A DNA stretch of 64,000 nt, taken from the NCBI GenBank assembly GCA_027576995.1, contig JANBQC010000065.1, positions 1 through 64,000 of the forward strand, in the 5' to 3' direction. Positions 57,801-61,763 of the stretch are shown one piece after another. The stretch comes from Dimargaris cristalligena. Its lineage: Eukaryota; Kickxellomycota; Dimargaritomycetes; Dimargaritales; Dimargaritaceae. Position numbers and translations under genes: made by a program. Positions within the stretch are counted from its first letter, which is position 1. The number at the start of each line of letters is the position of its first letter. The notes beneath the pieces are model-generated. The model was given only the letters and a program-made list of their open reading frames with translations, made no database searches and was not told the DNA's origin.

Positions 57801-59933
57801 ATCCCCATCGGTACCCTGTTGCCCAACGCTACCGGTATCATCCTCGACGCCTTCATGCGCCCGGTCCCGGTCGGTACCATAGGTCAGTTATACTTAGGCG
57901 GTCGTGGTGTGGCCCGTGGCTATCTCAATCACCCTGAACTAACGGAGGAGAAGTTTATTTTGAGTCCATTCACCGGTGAGCGCATCTACCAGTCGGGAGA
58001 CCTGGCCCGCTGGCTACCCAATGGTCAAGTTGAATGCCTCGGCCGGATCGATAACCAGGTAAAGTTGCGAGGGTTCCGGATTGAACTAGGGGAAGTGGAG
58101 AGTGCCTTAGAACGTCACTCCGTCGTGAATCAGGCGTGTGTTGTGGTCCAGGACGAAAGCCACTTGGTCGGCTACATTGTTCCCCCTTATGGTCAAGTGA
58201 CCGCTATCTTGGATTCTTTGCGATCCCTTCTTCCTTACTACATGGTACCGTCCGTCCTGGTGGAACTATCCGAATTGCCATTGACTCGGGTGGGTAAAGT
58301 GGATCGCAAGGCCCTGCCCAGACACGATTTTACCGCCAATGATAACAGCTATGAGGTAATCCAGACCAGTCCAGCCGAAGCCCGGCTCATTGGTTTAATT
58401 GCTGAAACCCTCCGAATTGATCCGAGTGGTATCTCACCAGCGGCTACTTTTTTCCAAGTTGGTGGTAATTCCCTCTCAGCCATTCAGTTGGTATCCCGCT
58501 GTCGCCGCCAGAACCTCCGTTTGAACCTGATTGATATCAACCGATCCAACACGATTGCTTACCTCGCCGAACTGATTCCAGCCTCTTCCGGCTCCATCGA
58601 AGTGATTTCTGATGATAACCATGGCGCGACTGATTCGAAGCCAGGGACCGCACGACTTACCCCGCCCCAGTTGGAACTGTTTGCCCTACAATTGGCGGAC
58701 CCCCATTACTACCCCCTACCCACTATGTTTGAATCCAGCACTCGATTTACTGCTCAACAGTGGCAGGCCGCCTGGACCAAGGTGGTTGAGCGTCATGACA
58801 TGCTCCGCGCCCGCTTCCTGTCTATCGACGGAGAAACAGCTATCAAGTTCACCGACTTGGATGACCCTTCGTCGACTGGTTTCGGATACCACCAAATGAC
58901 TGATATCCATGATGCTCTAGCCCAACTTAGCAGCGTTAATCGCCAAATTAACTTTGAGACCGGCCCGATCTCCCAGGTTCGGGTCTTTGATATAAATGGC
59001 GTTCAATACGTCTACATTGCCGTGCACCACCTGGTCTTTGACTATTTGTCCGTCCAAATTATTCAGGATGACCTTTCGGCCTTCTTAACTGGGCAGCCTC
59101 TTGACCCGAAAACCCACTCGTACATAGCGTGGGCTAACCACCTCTGGTCTCTAGCCCAGTCCACAGATCCAAGTAGCATTGAACTGCCCACATCAGGTAT
59201 TACTCTACCTACAGAGTTATCTGCGGACGGCATTCTGATTACCAACGAAACTCGGGAACGTACAGTAGCACTGATCGACCAGAGTATCGCCCACCATCTC
59301 ATGACTACGGTGGCCACCCAACTCGAAGCCACTCCAATTGAGCTCATCCTAACAACCCTGGTTTGCGCCTACAGCCGCCATTTTGGACTTTCCCAGATGG
59401 ATTTGGCGTATTTAGGCCATGGGCGCAAGGATCCCCGTGGCCAGTGCGATGTCTCCCAAACTATAGGTTTCTTTGCCTGTCAATTCCCGTTGGTTATCGA
59501 AAGCTCACCAAATGGCGATTTGAAGAATACCTTGCGTGCCGTTCAAACTACGCTAAGCACGGGCGTCGATAACGGTTTCTTGTACACTGTGGTCAAGAAT
59601 CTGCATTGTTTCACCAAGGACCAAAATGAACTCAAAAAGAAGTTTGATATTCAACCGCAATTCGGCTTCACGTATTTAGATGATTTTGCCGTCCGTGATT
59701 ATCCCGACACCAATAGTGTACTGATTGAACGACCAGCGATGCTCAACGCCTTACGCACAGCTAAGAGTCAGAACAAGTACCCGTACTTGATTGACTTTGC
59801 GGCTTGGAACACTACAGAGGGATTGGAACTCATTACCAATTTCAACTCAAGACAGTTCCGAATGGATACCATTAGTGGATTTACTTTGCAGTGGAGAGAA
59901 TGTCTTTTGGAGTTGTCCCGTACTGCAGTGTAA
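36132..59933 (+). CDS. Six-module non-ribosomal peptide synthetase (single exon)
   Basis: One 7,933-residue frame, about 870 kDa, with no intron. It starts at the first ATG (36132, ACCCATGATG); a further open stretch upstream has only a TTG. Order by motif: C remnant, A1, T1 (IGGDS, Ser795), E1 (HH984, Glu1119), C2 (HHSLCDG at 1466), degenerate A2 and T2, degenerate C3, A3, T3 (Ser3333), E2 (HH3539, Glu3667), C4 (HHTLVDG at 4014), A4, T4 (Ser4861), C5 (HHALLDA at 5086), A5, T5 (Ser5925), E3 (HH6109, Glu6246), C6 (HHALLDG at 6607), A6, T6 (GGNS, Ser7447), then an E-like end domain. A3 loops such as YTSGTTGRPKG are intact in five A domains. No TE or reductase domain is present. The enzyme is cytosolic and would need a phosphopantetheinyl transferase; the product is unknown, probably a pentapeptide with D-residues. 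Absence of introns and the discrete-E layout suggest an ancient bacterial origin, but composition matches the host. Confidence 0.95.
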   Translation: MMLNQSSVASTAALRLPVVPVDHQPSINLPLGKPRVNLSGYSAWASGHLFPATNEFVRNDFELTHRLATAIILSRYYRQPAVAFAHWRGQFGLHTLIEQSREPLQLVLAQVDPDVPISTAILHDHAHGHPPDSPGPTVEVLLLTDLGDSSVTHPMSESSSSHSQPKEVEVDPHIADLLAGSTARLIISCSLNQAGFAQITVTYARAQYRDSAVAEFTSQFRTICSAVARALQGGQSTPVRDIAWVSYQERARLLDFSQMTKPIQGNYRPFHNLFSDRAQRFSNHLALVHGCEEWTYAQVDYASSELARILVDEYGARPEVRFALFIPKSVAYNLAILAVFKSGAAYVPIDPDYPADRIQFVLDDSGASLVIAAESVLGRLPDQLKLPTVTVDLFAQHPTFKEPSDFLPFPSSPNHLAYVIYTSGTTGRPKGVLVEHRGVANISTDQFLGDVYGPGQRVYQTGSVAFDGVLVSSLRALCTGSTVVVATDNMLEDLQNVNMGFLMTSFLSRLSPQDAPEMKVFSFGGESFLPEQLARWASHCVLANHYGPTETTVYCNVALVGAEDDITFGKPIHNVFNLVVDDDLQLVPVGALGELLIGGVGVARGYQNLPELTAKKFIPNPLGEGRVYRTGDYVRWLPNGTLEFIGRIDSQVKLRGYRIEIEEIENVASQFPGLKQCAAAVVQDTLIIYASPENIDPTDLLDCLRDRLAKQMVPKLVVPIADFPYTASGKLDRKSLPSVDHLLSSQTLYSPTRSNINTPQTDTEEELRRVWGQILQLDPDRISTTDHFFRIGGDSISAILLVSKGQQLGYQLTVPLIYQYPELRLLAQNTEKITGHQANVNAAYQEQVQGEVALTPIQRWFSAIGLRNPHHFNQSFTLKVSPKANLSLAALSDALVALANHHDILRARFLPGDGNRPWDQTIPTARAVPADFLLLEETVLSENYANFILRVQSGLNLTTGPVLAVALIRDPDSTSQSRLFITIHHILVDLIAWRILIEDLNTLLRGASLPPKTLPFQAWASQLGDYAATLSADIWPTQVESDKPIPNIRALLPPPELDVNRTQAARLTTSFEFDSESTHSLLFQLAPKLRVTPRDLLLATFTHAFAMAIGLDQVTFCMEGHGREPWLPDQDITRTVGWFTALYPLVLRVHTDQSLLDLLRHTKEALQQIPMKGFPYSLLKYTSGVSMVERVKLEAKTPSRLDVQFNYFGRFNNTGVELSDDFLSIEWSDYFGLHDFAPRDKVIYDLNPMPTVVGNCLRLIMEYNPLVYRRSDVDKIMDQWRQNLAQLANRMDQSESIVVEPLLTRYDFAHLQLSDPEFREIIDELRYRHIALNRVEELLPCIALQSGLLTGLSADTTAYLVQLAIKINGPLNVDQLLRAWQAVSQQHTTLRTVFIESSTKQSQGFIQAVLRSCSTAWTVSDRPLKSLDDFLYQNRQRGFTLREHMIRNFIFPTVDSQVHDVVVTFHHSLCDGWSLPLLLQAWTDAYHHPDQSIPNPSASFTSIVHHVSQFNSDSAQAFWCAFLQDAPSTPAPLLLLDRAGSSGWAEYLTTLNVPKAELTRASQALNVTVAILLRAAYALVLGRLLDQDDVVFGVTLSGRNLGLSGIDRTIGPCTNTLPFRVHLDRTSISTWLHTIHQDQVGMIPFEHSVLTDITRWASTGRAGSLFQTLLGFENFPDLMADPAHEITMSSLRTHEYTEYPLAVNFIDTPREIKVKVFYNTSSYSEAAISLIIGMVQSVLRQISSADDSTTVDQITLVTPPPDHRVSPDQDSGTTAVTEQPLSLVQVWNAIIRDRSSHPAYVSNEHILSYGQVDQLADALAFRSGQIVKGLRPSILALVDTVEQLLVCLVCAIKVGAHLTLLAPPCTLEQLMACVQLTANQVVWLPSTKVEDVRPLLNGVVELIVVPSTVDEYVNDTRAPRRFKPPTELQNLALTFVSHNNSDDPALSTVNESCIQRTLASTQRYITDKDRIVVDHSLALDTPQAAWLILSSLASQGTVLAPNLTLDEYAQSSSCYIMTADGLNHNLDEGYRLVLCDLAQAHQSDCMSLVQSTDICISFIESIFHGHQQVTKEQLVSRSFPTVDKPTIDYCLDVLDGHGHPCPPGAIGRLAFTGLSPFEYSTPQKHPILGYRANDNRIHRLGPVTQRVIVKGQHMHLGVLSQALIEAGAHYPRCLILSDGQIVALVGNATEADLSQLKEAMAPPAIRLALVPHAIISTHAFPHVIELAEHLLPYFAQAYLTTLPFRHSELMSETEWWLTVVVNELCTSSSHSNEYVIPPIIRTSSEATLAQLEMLQYRMRTKFGVNMPLGDLVKHTELRTLASILLERINQDPTANSRDSGVEEANISAPMTSQLNLRIQPVTDRQNQIWSLSRLGHTTSNFYHQGVITSEVPFQLGAVQRTVDHLSSTFESLRCRLVPVRGTLTCSVSLQAQIGITETQLSTSQALCIDKLVLDEPKFSLGRGVLSQVDLYQFPTTNEGSAKSALCFRVHDIAADRQIFNKMVNHLATGLSRISMDSSNPLVTKLHSSQHTLNATDNGYWKALLSDSPTELALPLDHSRPLLPNFQSGTVHSELGPKLVSSLAALKSTDSFAQGDIWLALFTTFLRRLTGQDDIIIDYCGLEDLSNGQLGGSAEQLTTNIPIRCSGNWPTHISQLAESISLQRRQSASHPLPAIDDYYSFVNHFGLTRLSSSLARVRISLHLDFHNTLGSNGSQIIYPGNSQSLFTYDLELVIREISAHSCHLLFNPDILDISTAKRILSNFLHYAQECLCSDRLWSNNSMVSPNESRVLLQEFALGGLQPDQMAVESPAGVLCQFNQAAALYPNRTATEISGQAWTYLDLVERIHLVAAGLHAAQIQPGDKIGVIVTNHPNTVVGMLAAWVVGAVYVPVDYKLPVKRQKYIIEAASCTIVLNATDSPSQLPNTLVLSDFLEGNGDFGNRSDIYNSRPGDLAYIIFTSGSTGLPKGVMVTHNNLDHQVGNPVFQDLQVSGQRVMAGTAPGFDVFILNSLLPLCNGSTLVFYGDNLPETLRHVDQTWLVPSVINRLNPSDYPNLKKLCLAGEPLSRELVDKWSIIPDIYNGYGPTETTIISHFTRVPPTGTIPIGPPIPNYECYILDNQLQLVPTGAIGEIFIGGVGVSCGYINRPDLNLTTFIDNPFTGRGKLYRTGDLGRWLINGQVECLGRMDSQIKLRGFRIELDEIRSVLIRQPGVQNCVVFIHDQFLVGYVFPESAANYDALHIAVADSLPSYMVPSYFVGLPTVPLTANGKCDSKFILGHFTQYLATQRRQVPLSDSAPVSASQAAEVLTQALTGVLGLALDQINLQLSFVKLGGDSILAIQVSSKCRQLGFTLPTSKILGSKTLYDVVGNMKAISPTIGHNSLHQPIQYQTPFPLTPVQLWFFDHPWRNPNHFNQSFALELTRPLSALQIESALLRLVNHHDILRCQFTKNESNSPSQWTQSILPPFTSLPIPLVEAIVPLSDCPSQFISIQSSMDISQGHHLAAGLVTVIDCNANIPNDSGSYPMVPSQSSPRQLLFLTIHHLAVDLVSWSILLEDLARIIDGQQPIEQHTSFATWATELVDWAKESSTVAKQSSAPIPSFLLLTGSDTWAYNTQGNSESLSITLDKIHSDIILGVDARLIQPLELMFAGLFRALYSLTQASTITIFNESHGRHSWDTSLDPSQTVGWFTALVPCQVQADASTSSTDFLKLAKQALRSSNGTNGLQYGLQRIVNHSEAVASKNRPYLPMEVVFNYLGHTVDHSTLTQHGRAPWSPRPELTSDVVVCDADELRTQLVEIIGYPTPEGIRFMVHFCPQVIATGIVESLLGFFRDSLIGIVQDTKQSSRISLWTPSDFPDLQATLPDLAKLESELGTIGLTPYDVEDLYPMLPMQQGMWTATAKDPSEYLVQLAFTVTGVSTVDQLETATRAVISRHAILRTVFLTSWSNPHCQGVQVVSREPRLGWHSINEWVDLGAVCENDFLQVNLAQGFKPNEPLLRIYVKQLAPNSFRYLLTIHHTLVDGWSFGILLDQLRAHLQRNPEQITSPTTSFHDYVSFIHNSDNTGAESFWQEYLRGVEHPTELYLPKPPSTPDSRKADFLFTLFPDAGHISKVARQTGITPYTLIKAAWSLLLSRYTDHTEVVFGNTVSGRALPLPDIESHLGCFINTVPFRVPLKPEMSVIELVTMIHQSSHKMVPFEHLHLSKINEWVNAEVRPSDMFNTLLVYENYPDTGLDSLVHSVTFTDTNFLESTDYPLAVIVQVEGGQLTANLNWSASVFDRCSMEALSRHLTTLFSGLVSALTNPDGHVFTEDLIMLSTSETVLVTKQFTSPHLAIGFEVCVPELFTRTAQAVPDTTAVEFGDLLWTYENLHTRSANLAHRLLLQGIKRETPIGLIIDRVPSTIAAYMGVGLAGASIVPIDPAFPSNRIRYMVDDCGIRLILTNTADQVRLDDIRQALPHVEFRTIDPWLLPSNIPCAELPTLPNIRPTDLSHILYTSGTTGQPKGVQLEHRVMANFVQQDESTIGITAGLRLMQNMALTFDCAFLEIFTSLCKGATLVLRTDILDTLPRVDALVATPTVLASLDPSKYPGLKMIIAAGEALPRQVAERWAYYCRVFNMYGPTECFVCHAVEIRPGEPVTIGHPVPNTECYILDRHLRPVPLGVPGEIYVGGICVTRGYVDLPELTRERLLPNSFTGQGYLYRTGDTGRWLPNGTIEYFARRDDQVKIRGHRVEPQEIETVLLGFPEVQNAAVVIDSGKLYGFVSPESVPVGPLKSHSTSHLPPYMIPHALFALKNLPTTTNGKTDKRALISLLTQKTAISSDRSITSPRNTTEARIVEALSQTLEIPTKDIDMYDSFFQLGGDSISAIRFSSLCRDYGVRVSITQIFKCSNLAELANCVAEQGSVNQSQDSYSLLGYQPFSLVGDGDLASTIVETLLQEAVSQLSIGPTNITDILPVSSLQQGFLVSTIKDPSAYMVQESFVISGPLDVNRLQRAWYQMAQQHDILRTKFIQPRTIPEHTFLQVVTDSCDIEWSVHTETSHNNWPQIEKEYFSADRQRGFAFNGPLLRISLYTSSASDSKQTLGFLTFHHALLDAWSQNIILTELVDLYHDALPVLATQFTGYIQHLKSLGQPQLQKFWECNLDGVKPTPVVQFATHKKGNSLCEYDTHEFTFSTSLPTLSTFCREQQITLNSLLRGVWALTLARYLNEADEVTFGVLTSGRNVPVAGIDGMVGMCINTLPFRASLEFDTSVADFVKHLHRQSGDLTGVEQCNLLDICKWGRVNPDDKLFDSLIVYDNIPPSMINTTNPEIALKLHHSQNFTEYAYTVSCTDNGGALDCSLLFKTAHCDATYAHYLVQFMDHCLSRMVTRPTSVLRELMVLPTDEARLIHDWTQGPIRKSPQQHWLAYQLFSQHVPSRPEAIALETSNQQFTYAEVYHRACCIALTLQQRGFKSGSHVALLFSTSAEFIFSYLATLLAGGVCIPMDVSNAIDRLLYTFGVLDEPWLLTTTEYFELFKERINDPESRCCLVDTINHHIIATDTFHPDTTRIPSDLVYIVFTSGTTGRPKGVPVQHKSLVNFIISSCEAGKFDSDSRILQTVNISFDGCLIGIFGAFHSGGTLVLQDGDFLDCLSRVNTCPIIPSMLASIDPETYPNLRTVITGGEAVPIHVAHQWCKHVRLLNFYGPVEITIASHVNQINASEPISIGRPMAGIQGYVLNNQLYPVPVGVPGELCIGGIGVSTGYWKQLEITATSFIRNPFGSGTLYRTGDHVCWLPGGKIQFISRKDFQVKLRGYRIELGEIENTASSVEGVSYAVACVTQQQIVLYIAPNSVDTMALKTQLATKLPPYMVPNFIVPLDHIPITSLGKSDRKALQGRPLPIDTTDEAIDVESLSPIFLLMREALTDTLKVDPQKITPYASFLQLGGDSISAIQFSNRCKRLGLQLSVADILKHTRLSAMEQYTHLTVSEDLASIRYLDPIGAIPWTAVQRLALKEYHFINQFNQSMLLKCRRTLTRTTFTQALTTLMAHHDILRIRLERFNGQWHQRVLPVPTDAASWESQFLSIKEATLTLNEYPAWVSQIQRTISIEQGPAVVCGLLTLDGEQHIYLTIHHFAVDFVSWRIILEDLEALLTNQNLPAKTMPFREWATQVHAYAQTLSDFTWPVSPTPADLIPLDYPLSSANDLSVPPTVTYHTFKVQRAAAGLTLSDALFTEVAPAVGVSPQEFLIASLLLSLQATLGISVIELELEGHGRRTWDSAMDISRTVGWFTSIYPAVFDLNQAQTYPANGHNLRTLALAKQRMRSIPNYGFPYGLQRYLKNSSPLSAHAIDGNVSETSGTPSAEWHRIPFNYSGRFEQLEAQDAFWRPRHIEMGWTDDWNKDERFGRALSVACDYTADDGLVLSVMYSNELHHSSTIQKVADQWRTSLEELILECKTVPTPSIITASDFSSALLTESDFNKMVQDDLPSLDLALADIEDIYPCLPVQEGLLFATLQDPAAYMVQLGFTIKGQVNVGRFHRAWEETARDHSILRTRFLTASGCHGDKNLQVVADTFNVHWLIRSWEGGQIDDLSDQFLLQERTAGFELDRPWIRFGLFRMAPNMYKFLISAHHALLDGWSIGLLLHSVQCNYSEDPLPRTVQYRDFVDHIMEHGSRDAEIFWAHQFSGADEPSLLVQAHHCPLIPNLQPNDAAFYGTVKRSAQIQEQISALISNHGVTLSTLLRVTMAVVLHHHTGSIDPIFGVVVSGRNVPLPGVESIIGACINTIPCRVALGQGQSVQDILQAVYATSTQAYGFEHCRLTDIHRWSGISHERPLFNTLLVLENYPEAPDNPNCTFQMKLDNHWDPTDFPLAVIAHTQGDLLQLQVAYRSLDFSPEFANLFADHYMTALSVLLSVDSSSSLTDIPILTSPEREQVLGSWATNTHDTPRALAHDLFKLQCERAPRLTALTHNGQQYTYAQLDMAANRLAHSLAQQTTCGFDQIVALIAGNCPELIIGQLAIWKTGCAFVVLAPDYPLERHQLILKDTQAIAIIGKPSCLSNLTSLELNITKLPISIAALLVDGPISEYPSPTINPSHLAAIIYTSGSTGIPKGVMHEHHALANHWQGMSGVTNMAPGVITPTLVTPTFDVSLSEIWTTLSFGGTLLVAQGEYEGALAQATRACCTPSLLSSFDPAHFPNLHQVIVAGEPASQGIVNKWADSVELINWYGPTEVAIGSHWARLQANTAIIPIGTLLPNATGIILDAFMRPVPVGTIGQLYLGGRGVARGYLNHPELTEEKFILSPFTGERIYQSGDLARWLPNGQVECLGRIDNQVKLRGFRIELGEVESALERHSVVNQACVVVQDESHLVGYIVPPYGQVTAILDSLRSLLPYYMVPSVLVELSELPLTRVGKVDRKALPRHDFTANDNSYEVIQTSPAEARLIGLIAETLRIDPSGISPAATFFQVGGNSLSAIQLVSRCRRQNLRLNLIDINRSNTIAYLAELIPASSGSIEVISDDNHGATDSKPGTARLTPPQLELFALQLADPHYYPLPTMFESSTRFTAQQWQAAWTKVVERHDMLRARFLSIDGETAIKFTDLDDPSSTGFGYHQMTDIHDALAQLSSVNRQINFETGPISQVRVFDINGVQYVYIAVHHLVFDYLSVQIIQDDLSAFLTGQPLDPKTHSYIAWANHLWSLAQSTDPSSIELPTSGITLPTELSADGILITNETRERTVALIDQSIAHHLMTTVATQLEATPIELILTTLVCAYSRHFGLSQMDLAYLGHGRKDPRGQCDVSQTIGFFACQFPLVIESSPNGDLKNTLRAVQTTLSTGVDNGFLYTVVKNLHCFTKDQNELKKKFDIQPQFGFTYLDDFAVRDYPDTNSVLIERPAMLNALRTAKSQNKYPYLIDFAAWNTTEGLELITNFNSRQFRMDTISGFTLQWRECLLELSRTAV
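36935..40020 (+). other. NRPS module 1: A1-T1-E1
   Basis: A1 has the full core set (YVIYTSGTTGRPKG at 418-431, NHYGPTETTV, YRTGDYVRW, GRIDSQVKLRGYRIE, GKLDRK). Eye-aligned Stachelhaus positions read D-G-V-L-S-G-H-V-Y-K. T1 Ser795. E1 keeps HHILVD (984-989), EGHGRE (Glu1119) and VGWFTALYP and FNYFGRF, so it should epimerise. As there is no upstream active C domain this is the starter module. Confidence 0.85.
40130..41400 (+). other. NRPS C2 condensation domain
   Basis: Begins VEELLPCIALQSGLL and carries HHSLCDGWS with both His and Asp present (1466, 1467, 1471), GVTLSGRN and GPCTNTLPFR. It follows E1, so it is expected to accept a D-configured donor. Confidence 0.8.
41470..43130 (+). other. 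NRPS degenerate module 2: A2* and T2*
   Basis: An adenylation-sized region retains the fold outline (LSYGQVDQLADALA, AIKVGAHLTLLA) but the A3 loop is replaced around residues 1934-1948 by LTFVSHNNSDDPAL, and A5, A7, A8 and A10 are unrecognisable. The carrier region keeps helix spacing (LEMLQYRMRTKFGVNMPLGDL) while the GGDS site reads SSEA, with Ala2286 where the phosphopantetheine Ser should be. The frame has no stop over 1.6 kb. Confidence 0.8.
43195..44450 (+). other. NRPS degenerate C3* condensation domain
   Basis: Full C-domain length, but the catalytic motif reads HDIAADR (2490-2496) instead of HHxxxDG, losing the second His, the proposed general base. The rest of the fold (YWKALLSDSPTELALPLD, DDIIIDYCGLE) is still visible. 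Confidence 0.7.
44560..47620 (+). other. NRPS module 3: A3-T3-E2
   Basis: A3 has YIIFTSGSTGLPKG, GYGPTETT, YRTGDLGRW, GRMDSQIKLRGFRIE and NGKCD. Eye-aligned code D-V-L-L-C-A-G-I-I-K. T3 Ser3333 in LGGDSI. E2 has HHLAVDLVSW (3539-3548), ESHGRH (Glu3667 kept; the motif is usually EGHGRE) and VGWFTALVP. Confidence 0.85.
47755..50840 (+). other. NRPS module 4: C4-A4-T4, no epimerase
   Basis: C4 has HHTLVDGWS and GCFINTVPFR. A4 has YTSGTTGQPKG, YGPTECFVC, YRTGDTGRW, and NGKTD. Eye-aligned code D-C-L-V-I-A-M-V-C-K. T4 Ser4861 is followed directly by C5, so this residue should stay L. Confidence 0.85.
50975..55430 (+). other. NRPS module 5: C5-A5-T5-E3
   Basis: C5 has HHALLDAWS, where the usual Gly after Asp is Ala. 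A5 has FTSGTTGRPKG, FYGPVEITIA, YRTGDHVCW and LGKSDRK. Eye-aligned code D-G-I-I-I-G-F-I-A-K. T5 Ser5925. E3 has HHFAVDFVSWRII, EGHGRR (Glu6246) and VGWFTSIYP with FNYSGRF. Confidence 0.85.
55540..58580 (+). other. NRPS module 6: C6-A6-T6
   Basis: C6 has HHALLDGWS and GACINTIPCR. A6 has YTSGSTGIPKG, WYGPTEVAIG, YQSGDLARW and VGKVDRK. Eye-aligned code D-V-S-C-I-A-W-I-G-K. T6 reads GGNSLS (Ser7447), a common form in terminal carrier domains. Confidence 0.85.
58655..59933 (+). other. NRPS terminal epimerase-fold domain, catalytic Glu lost
   Basis: LTPPQLELFALQ start and IGFFACQFP match the E-domain fold. HHLVFDYLS (7632-7640) keeps both His and Asp, but the EGHGRE Glu is Leu7761 (LGHGRKD). It is therefore unlikely to be a normal epimerase; it may act in release or cyclisation like terminal C-type domains in fungal NRPSs, or be inactive. 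Confidence 0.65.
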
Positions 59934-61135
59934 TTTCTATACCTTAGTTTAGTTATTATCGAATCCCAAACCATTACGTATTTTGTCCAGAATTTTCGAG
60001 TTACACTCACAACTTACCAATGCTTGCAAGCTCCTACATTCTCCCTCCAATGGTTTCAGATGGCCCATTATCACATATAGTAACGGGTTAATGAGCCAGA
60101 CCAATGCTCTTTGCCACAAGTGCTTCACCCTAATTGTAGTTCAATCTGGCCTATGATGACTTATTGCCCTCAGCCGTGGATATAAGTTCTCGCTGGTAAT
60201 ATACCTGGCGAGAGACCTTAGTATAGTATTTACTAAATAAGGTCCATCCATTAATACTTTAAGAAACTATTACAACTTTGCCGACCTAGCATTGCTAACG
60301 CCTTATCAAAATAAACCCTTAGGTCAACCATTCCTAGCAAACCGCCAAGCTAATTTGTGCATTATATCTGCTTAAAAGTAATGAAATAATCCTACACAGG
60401 ATAGAAAATAATCAACTAGCCAATTATCTATTTATCGCATATACTGCTTAATAAACAGCCCATGTTATATGTATGTCCATTCTCTTTCAGCTCCCTTATC
60501 CGGCACTACCAAGGAGAATTGCCTTCTGTACAATTAACTGCTAACTATAAGGTCGAACATTCCCGAGGCCGCCCCTTCTGACTCAATGAGCATTCCTGCG
60601 CTTGATGGCCGGCAGGGATCGACCGTATCGGCGTTGGATCGTCCTATCCGCAAGGCAGAGCCCACCCCCTTCTCACCCCATAGCCTAGTACTGTGATAAT
60701 GGTGCTGTCCAGCACCTAAGATGCCGGGGCCAAATATAGTCGTAGGGAATGTCGAACTCTAAACGTTCGGATAGATACATGCTTCAATTTTTGGCAAGGG
60801 CGGTACAAAACGTAAGAAATCGCGAGCTTTGACAAAAAAACATCATGTTTCTGAAATAAGCAGAGACAAACACAGCAATGTAAACATGTAAACTCACCAG
60901 TTTATTGAGTTAAATTAGTTCTGGAGTGCTTTTGGCCTCACCGACAGGTTTAACAGGTTGTTTATATCCAACAGACATCCGGTTACTTTAATAACGGACC
61001 CTTACATGAACGAACGGGGTAGGTAGGATTTGCGCACGATGTTGGACTAGTGCGATCGTTTGCCAGGCTAGACACCGGCATTGGAATGAAAACAACCCCA
61101 CCCCCCATAAAAAAATAGACGGCAGAATTCCGACC
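59934..61135. other. Intergenic region downstream of the NRPS
   Basis: AT-rich except for a GC-richer islet at about 60560-60740, which contains a 36-codon frame starting MSIPALDGRQG. No family or RNA structure is recognised. TTTATT at 60901-60906 reads AATAAA on the minus strand, a candidate signal for ERH. Confidence 0.35.
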
Positions 61136-61763
61136 TTATTTAGTTTGCTTCTTCAGCGTTCGGTATATGGTTTGCTTAATCCAAGCCTTGTCGTGGGGCC
61201 GATAAGCTCGGATGGAGTCGTCGTAGACGTAGCAGGACATATCGGTATGGTTGTCAATGAACTTGTTGAGGTCGTCAATGTGGTAGTTGATGTGGGACTG
61301 GCTGGGGTTCAGCGACTTGAGGCGAGCTTCATAGAATGAGATAAGGGCTAATGTGGGGCGTGTAAGTGAACATGCACGGGGGGATCAACGAGCAAATGAG
61401 AGTGGGTGAATAACGCTAAAAACAGAACAGATGGCCAGTATCGGAAGCACCTATTAGGTGGCGAATTGGCCCGAAGCCGCTGAACATTGAGCTATAGGAG
61501 TGAGGGGGGCTTGGCTGGGGCTGGGGGACAGTAATTGTATAGGAATCCAACCGAATTCATCCGGAATCAATTTTTTTGTTACCACGATAGGTAGGACAAT
61601 GCAGGAAATCCCAACGTGGTTGAGGTTTAAGAAAGAACGCGGTAGATGGACTGGGGCTGGTCGTGAGTTGCTTACCTTCAACCATCAAGGTAGCGGATTC
61701 GTAGTCGTAGTACCTGCGGCTGGTATGGTCTTTGACCTGCGTAAGAAGAAGAGTGTGACCCAT
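61136..61763 (-). CDS. ERH: Enhancer of rudimentary homologue
   Basis: Exons 61763-61676 and 61347-61136 (328-nt intron, GTAAG...TTAG) give 99 residues, essentially the family length of 104. Signature stretches: MGHTLLLTQVKDHTSRRYYDYES, then FYEARLKSLNPSQSHINY, DDLNKFIDNHTDMSCYVYDD and AYRPHDKAWIKQTIYRTL, all lined up with animal and S. pombe ERH. The protein is a small dimeric beta-sheet/helix adaptor. In S. pombe Erh1 forms a complex with the RNA-binding protein Mmi1 for elimination of meiotic mRNAs and heterochromatin assembly; in animals it joins splicing and RNA-decay factors. The join GAA-G|CC preserves the conserved ELMVE.. to ..LISFYE context. Located in the nucleus by family knowledge. 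Confidence 0.92.
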
